Source of the DNA: Deltaproteobacteria bacterium
GTDB lineage: Bacteria; Desulfobacterota; Dissulfuribacteria; Dissulfuribacterales; UBA3076
Reading direction: 5' to 3'
DNA: 13,112 nucleotides
Assembly: GCA_021159445.1 (NCBI GenBank)
Contig: JAGGRV010000110.1
Coordinates: 1-13,112, forward strand
Position numbers and translations under genes: made by a program. Shown here in pieces: positions 1 through 7,714 of this stretch; the first letter of the stretch is position 1; every line of letters begins with the position of its first letter. The notes below the pieces were generated by a model. The model saw only the letters and a list, made by a program, of their open reading frames with translations. It was not told where the DNA came from and made no database searches.

Positions 1-4
1 AAAT

Positions 5-1720
5 TTATACGAAAAGCGGCACAAATGCGAATTTATTCACATCCACCAGACCGAGATCAGTGAGTTTCAGCACAGGAATAACAGGCAAAGCCAAAAAACT
101 CAGGGTCATGAATGGATTTTCCAAGGGACTCCCCAAATCAGAGGCTGCTGACAGAAGTTCATCCATCTCTTTGCGCACAATCTCAAATGGGGCCTCTGAC
201 ATGAGGCCTGCAATCGGCAAGGACATTCTTGCCACCAACTGTTTGTCGACAATCGCCGCAAAACCGCCACCTGCCTCGATTACCGCATGAGCGGCAGCAG
301 TCATGTCCGCATCGTTTGTGCCGACCACTATAAGATTGTGAGAGTCGTGGGCTACTGTGCCGGCCAGAGCGCCTTTTTTCAGGCCTATCCCCTTAACAAA
401 ACTTAGACCTATGTTGCCTGTAGCGTGATGTCTTTCGATAACCGCCAGTTTGAGGATATCTCGATCCACGTCGGCCACGGCAAGACCATTTTCATGTCTT
501 ACTGGCAGTTCTAATGCTTCAGTTACGATCTGCCCTCCAACCACACCGATGGTGCGGACCCGCTCTCCCTGGACCGGGATCTCGAAATTTATACTCTCTG
601 AAACTATATTTACAGAAGAGGAAACATCGTATGTCTTTTGTGGTTCATCAAATAATGGGTTGTTGTTTTCAGCTACCAGGCGACCCCTGCTGAAGACCTT
701 TTCCACAGAAAAATCCTTCAGGTCATTCAGGACCACCAGATCGGCACGGTATCCAGGGGCCACGGCACCCCTGTCATATAGGCGGAATCGTTCCGCCGGG
801 TTCAGGGTTACCATCTGAATGGCAGTAACGGGATTCAATCCCTCCTGCACTGCCAGACGAACAGAATAGTCCATGTGGCCGAGGTCCATTAAGTCTTTTG
901 GATGCTTGTCATCTGTCACAAAGAGACATCGGCGGGCGTTATCAGCCGTAACCACCGGCAATAGTTCAACTAGGTTGTGTTCAGTAGTTCCCTCGCGGAT
1001 AAAGAGATACATACCAGCGCGAAGTTTTTCTAATGCCTCTTCAAGCTGGGTACATTCGTGATCTGAGTTAATGCCGGAAGCTATGTATGCCTGTAAATCA
1101 CGACCGGTGAGCCCTGGACAGTGTCCATCAATGGGCAGGCCTCGCTGAGCTGCAATTTCCAGCTTGGCCAGAACATCCGGAAGGCGGTAGAGCACGCCCG
1201 GAAAGTTCATCATCTCTGCCAGGCCTGATACCCGTGGATGGTCAAAAAGAGGCGCCAGATCCTGGGCGGAGAGTGCTGCTCCTGCTGTCTCCAGATGGGT
1301 GGCAGGAACACAGGAAGATGCCATCACAAAAACCGTGAGGGGCAGCTTTTCGCTAGCCTCCAGTATATAGCGAACACCTTCAAGTCCTAGAACATTTGCG
1401 ATTTCGTGGGGATCACAGACTACGGCAGTCGTGCCTCTGGGGACCACGGCCCGGGCGAACTGATAAGGTGAGAGCATTGTGCTCTCGATATGAATGTGGC
1501 CGTCAATAAAGCCGGGGCAGACATATTGACCGCAAAGATCTACGACCTTAACTGCTTCGTATCCCTCACCGACACCTATGATGATTCCTTCAGCTACGGC
1601 CACGTCGGCCCGGAGTATCTCGCCAGTGAAGACATTGACCACCTTGCCGTTCTTGAGCAACAGGTCTGCTGTTTCCTCGCCTCGTCCAAAACGGATAATC
1701 TTATCTAAAGTCGGATTCAT
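5..1720 (-). CDS. ade: Adenine deaminase (AdeC family)
   Basis: Amidohydrolase that deaminates adenine to hypoxanthine in purine salvage, in the cytoplasm. With the chosen start it is 571 residues, a normal length for the family. A metal-binding PGFIDGHIHIEST block lies near residues 69-81, followed by CDPHEIANVLG near 102-112, then DGHCPGL, SDHE and TDDKHPKDL segments, all typical of AdeC-type deaminases. The C-terminal part (GLKKGALAGTVAHDSHN onward) is the usual family extension. The frame stays open to a GTG at 1747, but I prefer the ATG at 1720: a GAGG Shine-Dalgarno sits 8 nt before it, and it starts 10 nt after the stop of the upstream lipoprotein gene instead of overlapping it. It is probably cotranscribed with that gene. 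The stop is at 5-7, so the gene is complete. Family assignment is secure; catalysis is inferred from the motifs. Confidence 0.95.
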   Translation of the reverse strand: MNPTLDKIIRFGRGEETADLLLKNGKVVNVFTGEILRADVAVAEGIIIGVGEGYEAVKVVDLCGQYVCPGFIDGHIHIESTMLSPYQFARAVVPRGTTAVVCDPHEIANVLGLEGVRYILEASEKLPLTVFVMASSCVPATHLETAGAALSAQDLAPLFDHPRVSGLAEMMNFPGVLYRLPDVLAKLEIAAQRGLPIDGHCPGLTGRDLQAYIASGINSDHECTQLEEALEKLRAGMYLFIREGTTEHNLVELLPVVTADNARRCLFVTDDKHPKDLMDLGHMDYSVRLAVQEGLNPVTAIQMVTLNPAERFRLYDRGAVAPGYRADLVVLNDLKDFSVEKVFSRGRLVAENNNPLFDEPQKTYDVSSSVNIVSESINFEIPVQGERVRTIGVVGGQIVTEALELPVRHENGLAVADVDRDILKLAVIERHHATGNIGLSFVKGIGLKKGALAGTVAHDSHNLIVVGTNDADMTAAAHAVIEAGGGFAAIVDKQLVARMSLPIAGLMSEAPFEIVRKEMDELLSAASDLGSPLENPFMTLSFLALPVIPVLKLTDLGLVDVNKFAFVPLFV

Positions 1721-1730
1721 ACCCAAAACC

Positions 1731-2561
1731 TCAAAGTTCCGGCACACTGGGATTTGCCAGAAGTAAATTCAGGATGTGTGGTTCTTCCCCGATCGTGACG
1801 GCCAAACGAAGCTGTTGCACAGATACGGCCTCTTCGCGGCCTGGGAAGAAAAGAAATCCATAGGCCAATTGTCCGGGTTCGACAGGCCGGTTACTCAGCG
1901 TCCTTTGAGCAAGATCAGTCCTGATTTTTTCCGGAGCAGTGGCATAGGCTGCAGTCCCACCTGCCAACGCCCCGGCTGTACCTCCAAGGACAGCGCCTTT
2001 GCCCACACTTTCACCGATATCCTGTCCTGAAATGATGCCTACGGCAAAACCTGCCAGGGCACCTGCGGCCCCGAGCAAAACAGCGGGTTTCACAGTGCCT
2101 TTTGCTGTTTCGCCCATTTCTACATGTCCCTTAACCCGTTGATAGGCTTCCTCTGCTGAAAGAATAGGCCAGGCCTGCCCGCTTTGATCAATCAGGAATG
2201 TCTGCCCGGAATTTATACTCACCTTCTGTGTACCTTGATTATCAATGACTAACTGGACCGGCAGAAGTCCTGATCCTCGCACGTCAAAGCCAAACCGATC
2301 CTCTGCGATCTTTGCATCCAAGAACGCAACGGCCAGCATTTCGACACCATTCACCGCTACATGTTCAGGTTGGGTCCCAGGTAGGAGGACAGGGGAAACA
2401 CGATGTCCGTAACTTGCACAACCGGCAAGGACAAACAGGCTGAGTAAAAGTACAATGGTTGCACGATACGCGTTTTGGGATCGATGTCGGATGGATTCTC
2501 TCTCCAAGAGGGAATTCCGGCATAAAGCATGTGCTGTGTTTTGCAGAAAAGAGTTTTGCAT
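1731..2561 (-). CDS. Glycine-zipper lipoprotein of unknown function
   Basis: 276 residues. A hydrophobic segment (about 34-47) ends in a lipobox LAGC with the lipidated cysteine at residue 48, so this should be an exported, membrane-anchored lipoprotein. The n-region before it is unusually long (about 33 residues), but the ATG at 2561 is preceded by a strong GGAGG with 7-nt spacing and no internal start has a comparable site, so I keep it. Residues ~160-207 are rich in Gly/Ala with GxxxG spacing (GAAGALAG, GGTAGALAGG), a glycine-zipper stretch that may form a membrane helical hairpin. The regions on either side (about 65-135 and 215-265) look like beta-rich periplasmic domains. It sits immediately upstream of ade in the same direction; a functional link to purine salvage is not evident. 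I do not recognise a named family beyond glycine-zipper/outer-membrane lipoproteins. Confidence 0.8.
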   Translation of the reverse strand: MQNSFLQNTAHALCRNSLLERESIRHRSQNAYRATIVLLLSLFVLAGCASYGHRVSPVLLPGTQPEHVAVNGVEMLAVAFLDAKIAEDRFGFDVRGSGLLPVQLVIDNQGTQKVSINSGQTFLIDQSGQAWPILSAEEAYQRVKGHVEMGETAKGTVKPAVLLGAAGALAGFAVGIISGQDIGESVGKGAVLGGTAGALAGGTAAYATAPEKIRTDLAQRTLSNRPVEPGQLAYGFLFFPGREEAVSVQQLRLAVTIGEEPHILNLLLANPSVPEL

Positions 2562-2605
2562 TTTGTGTCCTCCAAAATTTCTTTATTTTAAAATTTTTAA
2601 GGTAC

Positions 2606-2623
2606 TGCCTATTTTACTAGGCA
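2606..2623. promoter_or_regulatory. Perfect palindrome in divergent intergenic region
   Basis: TGCCTA, a 6-nt spacer, then TAGGCA forms a perfect 6-bp inverted repeat in the AT-rich region between the divergently transcribed lipoprotein and exonuclease genes. It is not followed by a T-run on either strand, so a terminator is unlikely. An operator for the leftward transcript is possible, but no clear leftward -35/-10 pair could be assigned. Confidence 0.3.
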
Positions 2624-2662
2624 AAAGTAAAAAATGCATAACTATATTTGTTTTTGCGTTTA

Positions 2663-2671
2663 TGATATAAT
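2663..2671 (+). promoter_or_regulatory. Extended -10 promoter element (TGATATAAT)
   Basis: A perfect TATAAT hexamer at 2666-2671 is preceded by TG with one intervening base, the extended -10 form that needs little -35 contact; no good -35 is seen 17-18 nt upstream. The expected transcription start, about 7 nt downstream, falls at or next to the ATG at 2677. The exonuclease-like gene would then be transcribed as a leaderless mRNA. Confidence 0.55.
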
Positions 2672-2676
2672 TCCAC

Positions 2677-3558
2677 ATGCTCACAAATACATTTTCTCAT
2701 ATTCCAGGTATAGGCTTGATAACAGAAAGGCGCCTATGGGAATCCGGCTCACGTTCCTGGGATGATTTTGTCGAACCCTATCCGAATACGTTATCGTCCG
2801 GGAAGATAGCATTAATCAAAAATCACATAGATTTGTCCCAAAAACATCTGGCTTATCAGCCGGAATACTTTGCCGACTTACTGACCCCGGATCAACATTG
2901 GCGGCTATTTCCGCATTTTCGTCATTCCACTGCATTTTTGGATATAGAAACAACCGGACTGGATAAATGGGGAGACTCCATCACGACCATTGCATTGTAT
3001 GATGGCGGATCCATTTTTCATTATGTCCAGGGTGATAACCTCGAGGCATTCAAAGAGGATATTCAGAAGTACCAGGTCATTGTGACTTATAATGGGAAAT
3101 GTTTTGATGTCCCGTTTATTGAAAGCTATCTGGGGATAAGAATTGAGCAGGTCCATATTGATCTGCGATATATATTGAAAAGACTCGGATACTCAGGGGG
3201 ACTGAAGGGATGTGAGAGACAGTTGGGATTACACAGAGGGGAACTTGATGGGGTTGACGGCTATTTCGCCGTTCTGCTCTGGGAAGAGTTCAAAAGAACC
3301 AACAGCCGGAATGCCCTGGAAACGTTACTTGCCTATAATATTATGGATACAGTCAATCTGGAATACCTGATGGTCATTGCTTACAATCTGAATTTACAGA
3401 AGACGCCGTTTTTTCAAAGTCACTGCTTAACTGTTCCGGAAGCTCCGGACATACCATTCAGGGCAGATCCCCGGATAATCGACAAGATCAAAAGGGAATG
3501 GGGACCCCCTATTTCATTCCCCTTGAAAAGGATTCTCATGACGGAGACGGGCTTCTGA
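2677..3558 (+). CDS. RNase H-like 3'-5' exonuclease-type protein (YprB family)
   Basis: 293 residues of the ribonuclease H-like (RNase_H_2 / YprB) group, a DEDD-type exonuclease fold. The N-terminus (HIPGIG, residues 8-13, in a short helical segment to ~31) is the conserved lead-in of this family and supports the ATG at 2677. Exo I is DIETTG at 89-94 (D89, E91). Exo II is the YNGKCFD segment at 138-144 (D144). Exo III is YNIMD ending at D224. The four acidic metal ligands expected of a DEDD enzyme are therefore present. The nucleic-acid substrate is unknown. No Shine-Dalgarno precedes the start; an extended -10 box 5 nt upstream suggests leaderless expression. Its 3' end overlaps a convergent small reading frame by 23 nt. 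Confidence 0.9.
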   Translation: MLTNTFSHIPGIGLITERRLWESGSRSWDDFVEPYPNTLSSGKIALIKNHIDLSQKHLAYQPEYFADLLTPDQHWRLFPHFRHSTAFLDIETTGLDKWGDSITTIALYDGGSIFHYVQGDNLEAFKEDIQKYQVIVTYNGKCFDVPFIESYLGIRIEQVHIDLRYILKRLGYSGGLKGCERQLGLHRGELDGVDGYFAVLLWEEFKRTNSRNALETLLAYNIMDTVNLEYLMVIAYNLNLQKTPFFQSHCLTVPEAPDIPFRADPRIIDKIKREWGPPISFPLKRILMTETGF

Positions 3559-3718
3559 CAAAACCCCACCCTTTCTGAACCTGGAAAAGACCATCGTATG
3601 CTGTGTCATAATACGATCTCATCCGATGAAGGATATTCCGGTCAGTTAGTATAGATCCCAACAGATGGGCTTCAATCCCGTTTTCAATGGCAGCGACCTT
3701 TATATATTCTTCTATCAC
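3536..3718 (-). pseudogene. DUF2007-like small protein, C-terminally damaged remnant
   Basis: A 60-codon reading frame from a possible GTG at 3718. Its peptide (YIKVAA, then EAHLLGSILTDRNI, then RSYYDTAYDGLFQ and QKGWG) resembles, from memory, small DUF2007/putative signal-transducing proteins that carry a similar I/L-DRNIPH...RSYHDTAYDG...QKGWG core. The expected C-terminal ~15-20 residues after GWG are replaced by a serine/proline tail (RSPSPS) that reads into the 3' end of the convergent exonuclease gene, so the copy is probably truncated. No Shine-Dalgarno is visible before the GTG, and the frame continues open upstream to 3889 without recognisable protein character. It could still be a chance open frame; the assignment rests on remembered family consensus. 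Confidence 0.45.
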
Positions 3719-3763
3719 GGCATTGGCAAAAGCAGTCGACTTTATTAGTACCTTAGCAATTAT

Positions 3764-3816
3764 TTTCGTGTTTTTTCTGGCAGAAAATTTTGAAACACAA
3801 TCACGAAAACACGAAA
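3764..3816. repeat. Inverted repeat TTTCGTGTTTT / AAAACACGAAA
   Basis: An 11-bp perfect inverted repeat (3764-3774 and 3806-3816) separated by 31 nt lies just upstream of the ribbon-helix-helix gene. The right arm is part of a tandem CACGAAAA CACGAAA motif (3802-3816). The surrounding ~100 bp is AT-rich. It may be an operator for the downstream DNA-binding protein, or a dispersed intergenic repeat. A TAAAAT hexamer at 3817-3822 could act as a -10, but the only TTGAAA-like -35 (3790-3795) lies 21 nt upstream, too far for a confident promoter call. Confidence 0.4.
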
Positions 3817-3852
3817 TAAAATTTCTCGAAATATTAGAGGAGGTATAAAAAT

Positions 3853-4092
3853 ATGGGTAGCACATTAACTTTAAGACTTCCAAAATCACTTCATGGCAGA
3901 ATCAAAGATTTGGCAAAATCCGATGGAATTTCGATTAATCAATTTTTAGTTACAGCTGCGGCGGAAAAAATGTCTGCCTTATTAACTCAAAATTACTTAG
4001 AGGAAGAAGCAGCCAAAGGTCAGCGGAAAGATTTTGAAAAGGTTTTAAAAGCGGTACCACATATCGAACCTGAACCATTTGATCAATTGTAA
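3853..4092 (+). CDS. Ribbon-helix-helix antitoxin-like protein (HicB/Arc-like)
   Basis: 79 residues. The N-terminus contains the ribbon strand (STLTLRLPKSLHGRIKDLA, residues 3-21) and two helices ending around residue 44, including GISINQFLVTAAAEKM, characteristic of MetJ/Arc-type ribbon-helix-helix DNA-binding proteins annotated as HicB-family or TA antitoxins. The acidic C-terminal tail (to 79) would be the toxin-binding part in such antitoxins. The start is well supported by AGAGGAGG 9 nt upstream. No toxin gene is adjacent: upstream is the intergenic repeat and downstream, after 51 nt, is hsdM. It is either an orphan antitoxin or a transcriptional regulator of the RM operon. An inverted repeat 37 nt before the start could be its operator. 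The family call is good, the role is inferred. Confidence 0.8.
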   Translation: MGSTLTLRLPKSLHGRIKDLAKSDGISINQFLVTAAAEKMSALLTQNYLEEEAAKGQRKDFEKVLKAVPHIEPEPFDQL

Positions 4093-4143
4093 CAACTGCG
4101 GCTGAACCGCGGCGATTGGGCGGAATAAAAAACGAGGAAAAAC

Positions 4144-5694
4144 ATGACAAAAGAAATCGGAAACGGTGCAAACCTCGGCTTTGAAAATCAACTGTGGGCT
4201 GCGGCTGACAAGCTCCGGGGGCACATGGACGCTTCCGAGTATAAGCATGTGGTTCTCGGGTTGATCTTTCTGAAATACATCTCCGACGCCTTCCAGGCTA
4301 AACACAATCAGTTGGAGGCGACCAAGGACACCGAATACACCGACCCGGAAGACCGTGACGAGTATGCGGCGGCCAATATTTTCTGGGTTCCGAAGGAAGC
4401 GCGCTGGGGCAAGTTGCAGGCCGCCGCCAAGCAGCCCACTATAGGCAAGCTCCTTGACGACGCCATGGTGGCCATTGAGAAGGAAAACCCGAGCCTCAAG
4501 GGCGTGTTGCCCAAGGATTATTCGCGTCCTTCACTCGACAAGTACCGGTTGGGTGAGCTCATTGACATTATCGGTAAGATCGGGCTGGGTGATGATGTAT
4601 CCCGGTCAAAGGACATTCTGGGCCGGGTTTATGAATATTTCCTGGGTAAGTTTGCTGCGGCTGAGGGCAAGGGCGGCGGCGAGTTCTACACGCCCCAGTG
4701 CGTGGTCAAGCTGCTGGTCAGAATGATCGAGCCTTACAAGGGCCGGGTCTACGACCCCTGTTGCGGCTCGGGCGGAATGTTCGTGCAAAGCGAAAAGTTC
4801 GTGAAAGAACACGGCGGGAGTATTGGCGACATCGCCGTCTACGGGCAGGAATCCAACTACACCACCTGGCGTCTTGCTAAAATGAATTTAGCTATCCGTG
4901 GCATTGACGCCAACCTGGGCGGCCGACATGCGGACAGCTTTCATAACGACCTACACAAAGACCTCAAGGCCGATTTCATTCTCGCCAATCCGCCCTTTAA
5001 TATGAGTGACTGGGGAGGCGAGCGCGTGCGGGAAGACGCCCGCTGGAAACACGGCATTCCGCCGGCGAACAACGCCAACTACGCATGGATTCAGCATTTC
5101 ATCCATCACCTGTCGCCCACGGGCATTACCGGCTTCGTCATGGCCAACGGGTCCATGGCTACCAGCACTTCAAGCGAAGGTGCTATCCGCAGGAGCATCA
5201 TCGAAAATGATCTGGTGGACTGCATGATCGCCATGCCGGGTCAGCTCTTTTATACGACGCCGATTCCGGTGTGTCTCTGGTTTGTGGCCCGGAACAAGAA
5301 AAACGGCAAGTTCCGTAACCGGCATGGTCACACACTTTTTATCGACGCCCGCAAGATGGGCGCGCTCATTGACCGGGTGCACAGAGATCTTTCAGAAGAA
5401 GATATCGGCAAGATCGCCGCTACCTATCACGCCTGGCGGGGGGAAGAGGGCGCAGGTGATTACGAGGACGTGCCGGGCTTCTGTAAGAGCGCCACTACCG
5501 GCGAGATCAAGGAACACGGCTATGTGTTGACCCCAGGCCGATACGTGGGTGCGGCCGAAATCGAGGACGACGGAATTCCTTTTGAGGAAAAAATGGCCGA
5601 ATTTACAGCGCAATTGAGCAAACAGTTCATAGAGTCTGAAGTACTTGAGCAGAAAATCAAACATAACCTAGCAGCACTTGGCTTTAATATGTAA
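4144..5694 (+). CDS. hsdM: Type I restriction-modification DNA methyltransferase subunit M
   Basis: 516 residues, a typical HsdM length. It transfers a methyl group from S-adenosylmethionine to N6 of adenine, as the M subunit of M2S or R2M2S complexes. The N-terminal helical HsdM_N domain covers about 10-150. GGGEFYTPQ at 177-185 leads into the catalytic domain. The SAM-binding motif I, DPCCGSGG, is at 204-211, and motif IV NPPF at 282-285 identifies an N6-adenine methyltransferase. The C-terminal helical tail should contact HsdS. The start is supported by a GAGG-type site upstream. It is the first RM gene of the operon, and the hepT-like gene follows after 21 nt. It is visibly more GC-rich than the preceding antitoxin gene and the downstream SIR2 gene. 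No defect is visible. Confidence 0.98.
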   Translation: MTKEIGNGANLGFENQLWAAADKLRGHMDASEYKHVVLGLIFLKYISDAFQAKHNQLEATKDTEYTDPEDRDEYAAANIFWVPKEARWGKLQAAAKQPTIGKLLDDAMVAIEKENPSLKGVLPKDYSRPSLDKYRLGELIDIIGKIGLGDDVSRSKDILGRVYEYFLGKFAAAEGKGGGEFYTPQCVVKLLVRMIEPYKGRVYDPCCGSGGMFVQSEKFVKEHGGSIGDIAVYGQESNYTTWRLAKMNLAIRGIDANLGGRHADSFHNDLHKDLKADFILANPPFNMSDWGGERVREDARWKHGIPPANNANYAWIQHFIHHLSPTGITGFVMANGSMATSTSSEGAIRRSIIENDLVDCMIAMPGQLFYTTPIPVCLWFVARNKKNGKFRNRHGHTLFIDARKMGALIDRVHRDLSEEDIGKIAATYHAWRGEEGAGDYEDVPGFCKSATTGEIKEHGYVLTPGRYVGAAEIEDDGIPFEEKMAEFTAQLSKQFIESEVLEQKIKHNLAALGFNM

Positions 5695-5715
5695 AAAAGA
5701 AAGGGGTGGTGAATT

Positions 5716-6135
5716 ATGGCTCTGGATCTAAGCAGTTTGAAAAAGGCGATTGCCTCGTTGAAAAATGCATTAAACGTCGCGATCCCCGCTTCCCTTGAGG
5801 CGATGCCGGAAGATCAGCAGGAGGTTATTAAGGCAGGTGTTATCCAGAATTTCGAATTTACCTACGAATTGTGCTGGAAATTTATGAAACGCTGGCTTAA
5901 AGTGAACATCGGGACGGCATATGTCGAGGGTGTGACGCGTCGAGAGCTATTCCGTCTCAGCGTTGAAAACAAACTGATTAAAGATGTTGATCAATGGATG
6001 GAGTATCACGACGCGCGAAACGAGACTTCCCATACCTATGATCAGGACACCGCTGACGACATCTTTCAGGTTGCACAGACTTTCTTCTCAGATGCCCTTG
6101 AACTGCTCCAGATCCTTGAGGAGAAGAATGATTGA
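5716..6135 (+). CDS. hepT: HepT-like HEPN toxin (nucleotidyltransferase substrate-binding protein, HI0074 family)
   Basis: 139 residues of all-helical HI0074/HepT type. It carries the HEPN ribonuclease signature RX4HXY exactly: R101, H106, Y108 in RNETSHTY. The conserved GVIQNFEFTYELCWK segment (41-55) is also typical of the family. In characterised type VII toxin-antitoxin pairs, HepT is an RNase toxin and its neighbour MntA inactivates it by AMPylating the tyrosine of this motif. The partner nucleotidyltransferase is present here, beginning at 6128 and overlapping the stop by 8 nt, but as the N-terminal domain of HsdS. The gene has a purine-rich ribosome site (AAGGGGTGG) before its ATG. Catalytic residues are intact, so toxicity is plausible; a purely structural role within the RM complex is an alternative. 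Confidence 0.92.
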   Translation: MALDLSSLKKAIASLKNALNVAIPASLEAMPEDQQEVIKAGVIQNFEFTYELCWKFMKRWLKVNIGTAYVEGVTRRELFRLSVENKLIKDVDQWMEYHDARNETSHTYDQDTADDIFQVAQTFFSDALELLQILEEKND

Positions 6136-7714
6136 CGCATCTCCACAGGATCTGACAACGGTCAAACGCATTTTAGCAAAACACTTGCCTGAATGCGAGG
6201 TCAGGGCTTTCGGTTCGCGGGTATCCTGGACCGCAAAACCATATTCCGACCTGGATCTCGTTGTTTTAGGACCTAAAAAACTTTCTCGAAAAGTTTTGAT
6301 ATTGATTAAATCAGCGTTTGAAGAATCCGCTATACCAATTACCGTTGATGTTCTCGATTGGCATCGAATTTCACCGGAATTCCGCGAAAATATCGAAAAG
6401 GAATACGAGACAATCCAGACACCGGATGAACGGAATGCAATCCCAGAAGGCTGGAGGTTTCGAAAGGTCTCTGAGATTGCTGAGGTTGTCGGCGGAGGCA
6501 CACCGAAGACAAAGAAACCGGAGTATTGGGGTGGTGATATTCCGTGGCTTACGCCTAAAGATCTGTCTGGTGAACACTTTCGTTATGTCTCCCGAGGTGA
6601 GAGAAACATCACAAAGGCAGGTATTGAGAACAGCAGCGCCCGCCTTGTTCCACTAGGGACTGTTTTACTGACCAGTCGTGCACCCGTCGGTTACGTCGCG
6701 ATGGCAAAAAACCCCATCGCGACAAACCAGGGGTTCCGAAGCCTTGTTGTGAATGAAGAACACGATCCTGATTTTATCTATTACCTTCTTCTGCACAACA
6801 CGGATTACTTGAAACAGCACGCCTCTGGATCGACGTTTCAGGAACTTTCCGGCAGTACTCTGAAGTCCTTGGAATTTCTTATACCGCCCTTATCCGAACA
6901 ACGCGCCATTGCCCATATCCTCGGATCGCTGGACGACAAGATCGAATTGAACCGGCGGATGAACAAGACGCTGGAGGCTATGGCCCGCGCCATCTTCAAA
7001 TCCTGGTTTGTGGATTTCGACCCGGTGCGCACCAAAGCCGAAGGCCGTGATCCTGGCCTGCCCGACGAGATTGCTGCACTCTTTCCGGACAGTTTCGAGG
7101 ATTCGGAGCTTGGTGAGATTCCGAAGGGGTGGGAGCCTTCAACTATTGGCTCTGAGTTCAACTTGACGATGGGCCAGTCTCCGCCGGGCAAGACCTACAA
7201 CGAGACTGGAGACGGACTACCCTTCTTCCAGGGACGTCGAGATTTTGGCTTTCGATTTCCAACAAATAGGGTTTACTGCACAGCACCAAAGCGACTTGCC
7301 GATCATGGCGACACCTTGGTAAGCGTCCGTGCGCCGGTTGGGGATATCAATATGGCCATGGCGCGATGCTGCGTTGGCAGAGGTGTTGCTGGAATTCACC
7401 ACAAGTCGGGAAGCCGTTCTTACACATACTATGCGATGCACACTCTCAGCGATAGATTCGCTCGATTCGAGGCAGAAGGAACTGTGTTTGGTGCCATCAA
7501 CAAGAAACAATTTGAAGGCCTGCATTGGCTTTCGCCGCCAGGAGATCTGGTCAACGAGTTCGAGAAAATCGCTTTTCCCTTAGATGAACGAATCGAAAAG
7601 AATACTAATGAGACTGTAACTCTCTCATCTCTCCGCGACAGCCTCCTCCCAAAGCTCATTTCCGGTGAGCTTCGTGTTCCTGAAGCTGAAAAATTGGCGG
7701 AGGTGGCGATATGA
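6128..7714 (+). CDS. hsdS: Fusion: MntA-type nucleotidyltransferase + type I specificity subunit HsdS
   Basis: 528 residues from the ATG at 6128, which overlaps the end of the hepT-like gene. Residues 1-~100 are a complete minimal nucleotidyltransferase: GSX10DXD is perfect (G29-S30, D41-L-D43) and a third acid lies in the ITVDVLD strand (D74). Residues ~105-528 are HsdS with two target-recognition domains. TRD1 starts at IPEGW (105-109). The central conserved helix region (LSEQRAIAHILGSLDDKIELN, about 255-275, through KSWFVDFDPV, 291-300) follows. TRD2 starts at GEIPKGW (329-335). The tail SLLPKLISGELRVP (505-518) is the usual distal repeat. No ATG, GTG or TTG codon lies in frame near the domain junction, so HsdS cannot obviously be made alone. 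The frame extends upstream to 5984 inside hepT, but that start is rejected. The next gene starts by a 4-nt ATGA overlap. Confidence 0.95.
   Translation: MIDASPQDLTTVKRILAKHLPECEVRAFGSRVSWTAKPYSDLDLVVLGPKKLSRKVLILIKSAFEESAIPITVDVLDWHRISPEFRENIEKEYETIQTPDERNAIPEGWRFRKVSEIAEVVGGGTPKTKKPEYWGGDIPWLTPKDLSGEHFRYVSRGERNITKAGIENSSARLVPLGTVLLTSRAPVGYVAMAKNPIATNQGFRSLVVNEEHDPDFIYYLLLHNTDYLKQHASGSTFQELSGSTLKSLEFLIPPLSEQRAIAHILGSLDDKIELNRRMNKTLEAMARAIFKSWFVDFDPVRTKAEGRDPGLPDEIAALFPDSFEDSELGEIPKGWEPSTIGSEFNLTMGQSPPGKTYNETGDGLPFFQGRRDFGFRFPTNRVYCTAPKRLADHGDTLVSVRAPVGDINMAMARCCVGRGVAGIHHKSGSRSYTYYAMHTLSDRFARFEAEGTVFGAINKKQFEGLHWLSPPGDLVNEFEKIAFPLDERIEKNTNETVTLSSLRDSLLPKLISGELRVPEAEKLAEVAI

Noticed and set aside
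1721..1747. GTG start for adenine deaminase at 1747
   Set aside because: It would overlap the upstream lipoprotein gene by 17 nt, while the ATG at 1720 has a well-placed GAGG site and gives the expected family N-terminus.
3719..3889. Upstream half of the minus-strand frame 3536-3889
   Set aside because: The residues before ~3718 have no protein-like pattern and cover the AT-rich repeat and the start of the RHH gene; only the 3536-3718 part resembles a known small protein.
4093..4143. Short GCGG/CCGC palindrome between the RHH gene and hsdM as terminator
   Set aside because: Only a 4-bp stem with no following T-run; too weak to call a terminator or a separate hsdM promoter.
5984..6127. Upstream extension of the MNT-HsdS frame to an ATG at 5984
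   Set aside because: It lies entirely within the hepT-like gene in another frame, encodes no recognisable domain, and the nucleotidyltransferase domain starts naturally at the ATG at 6128.
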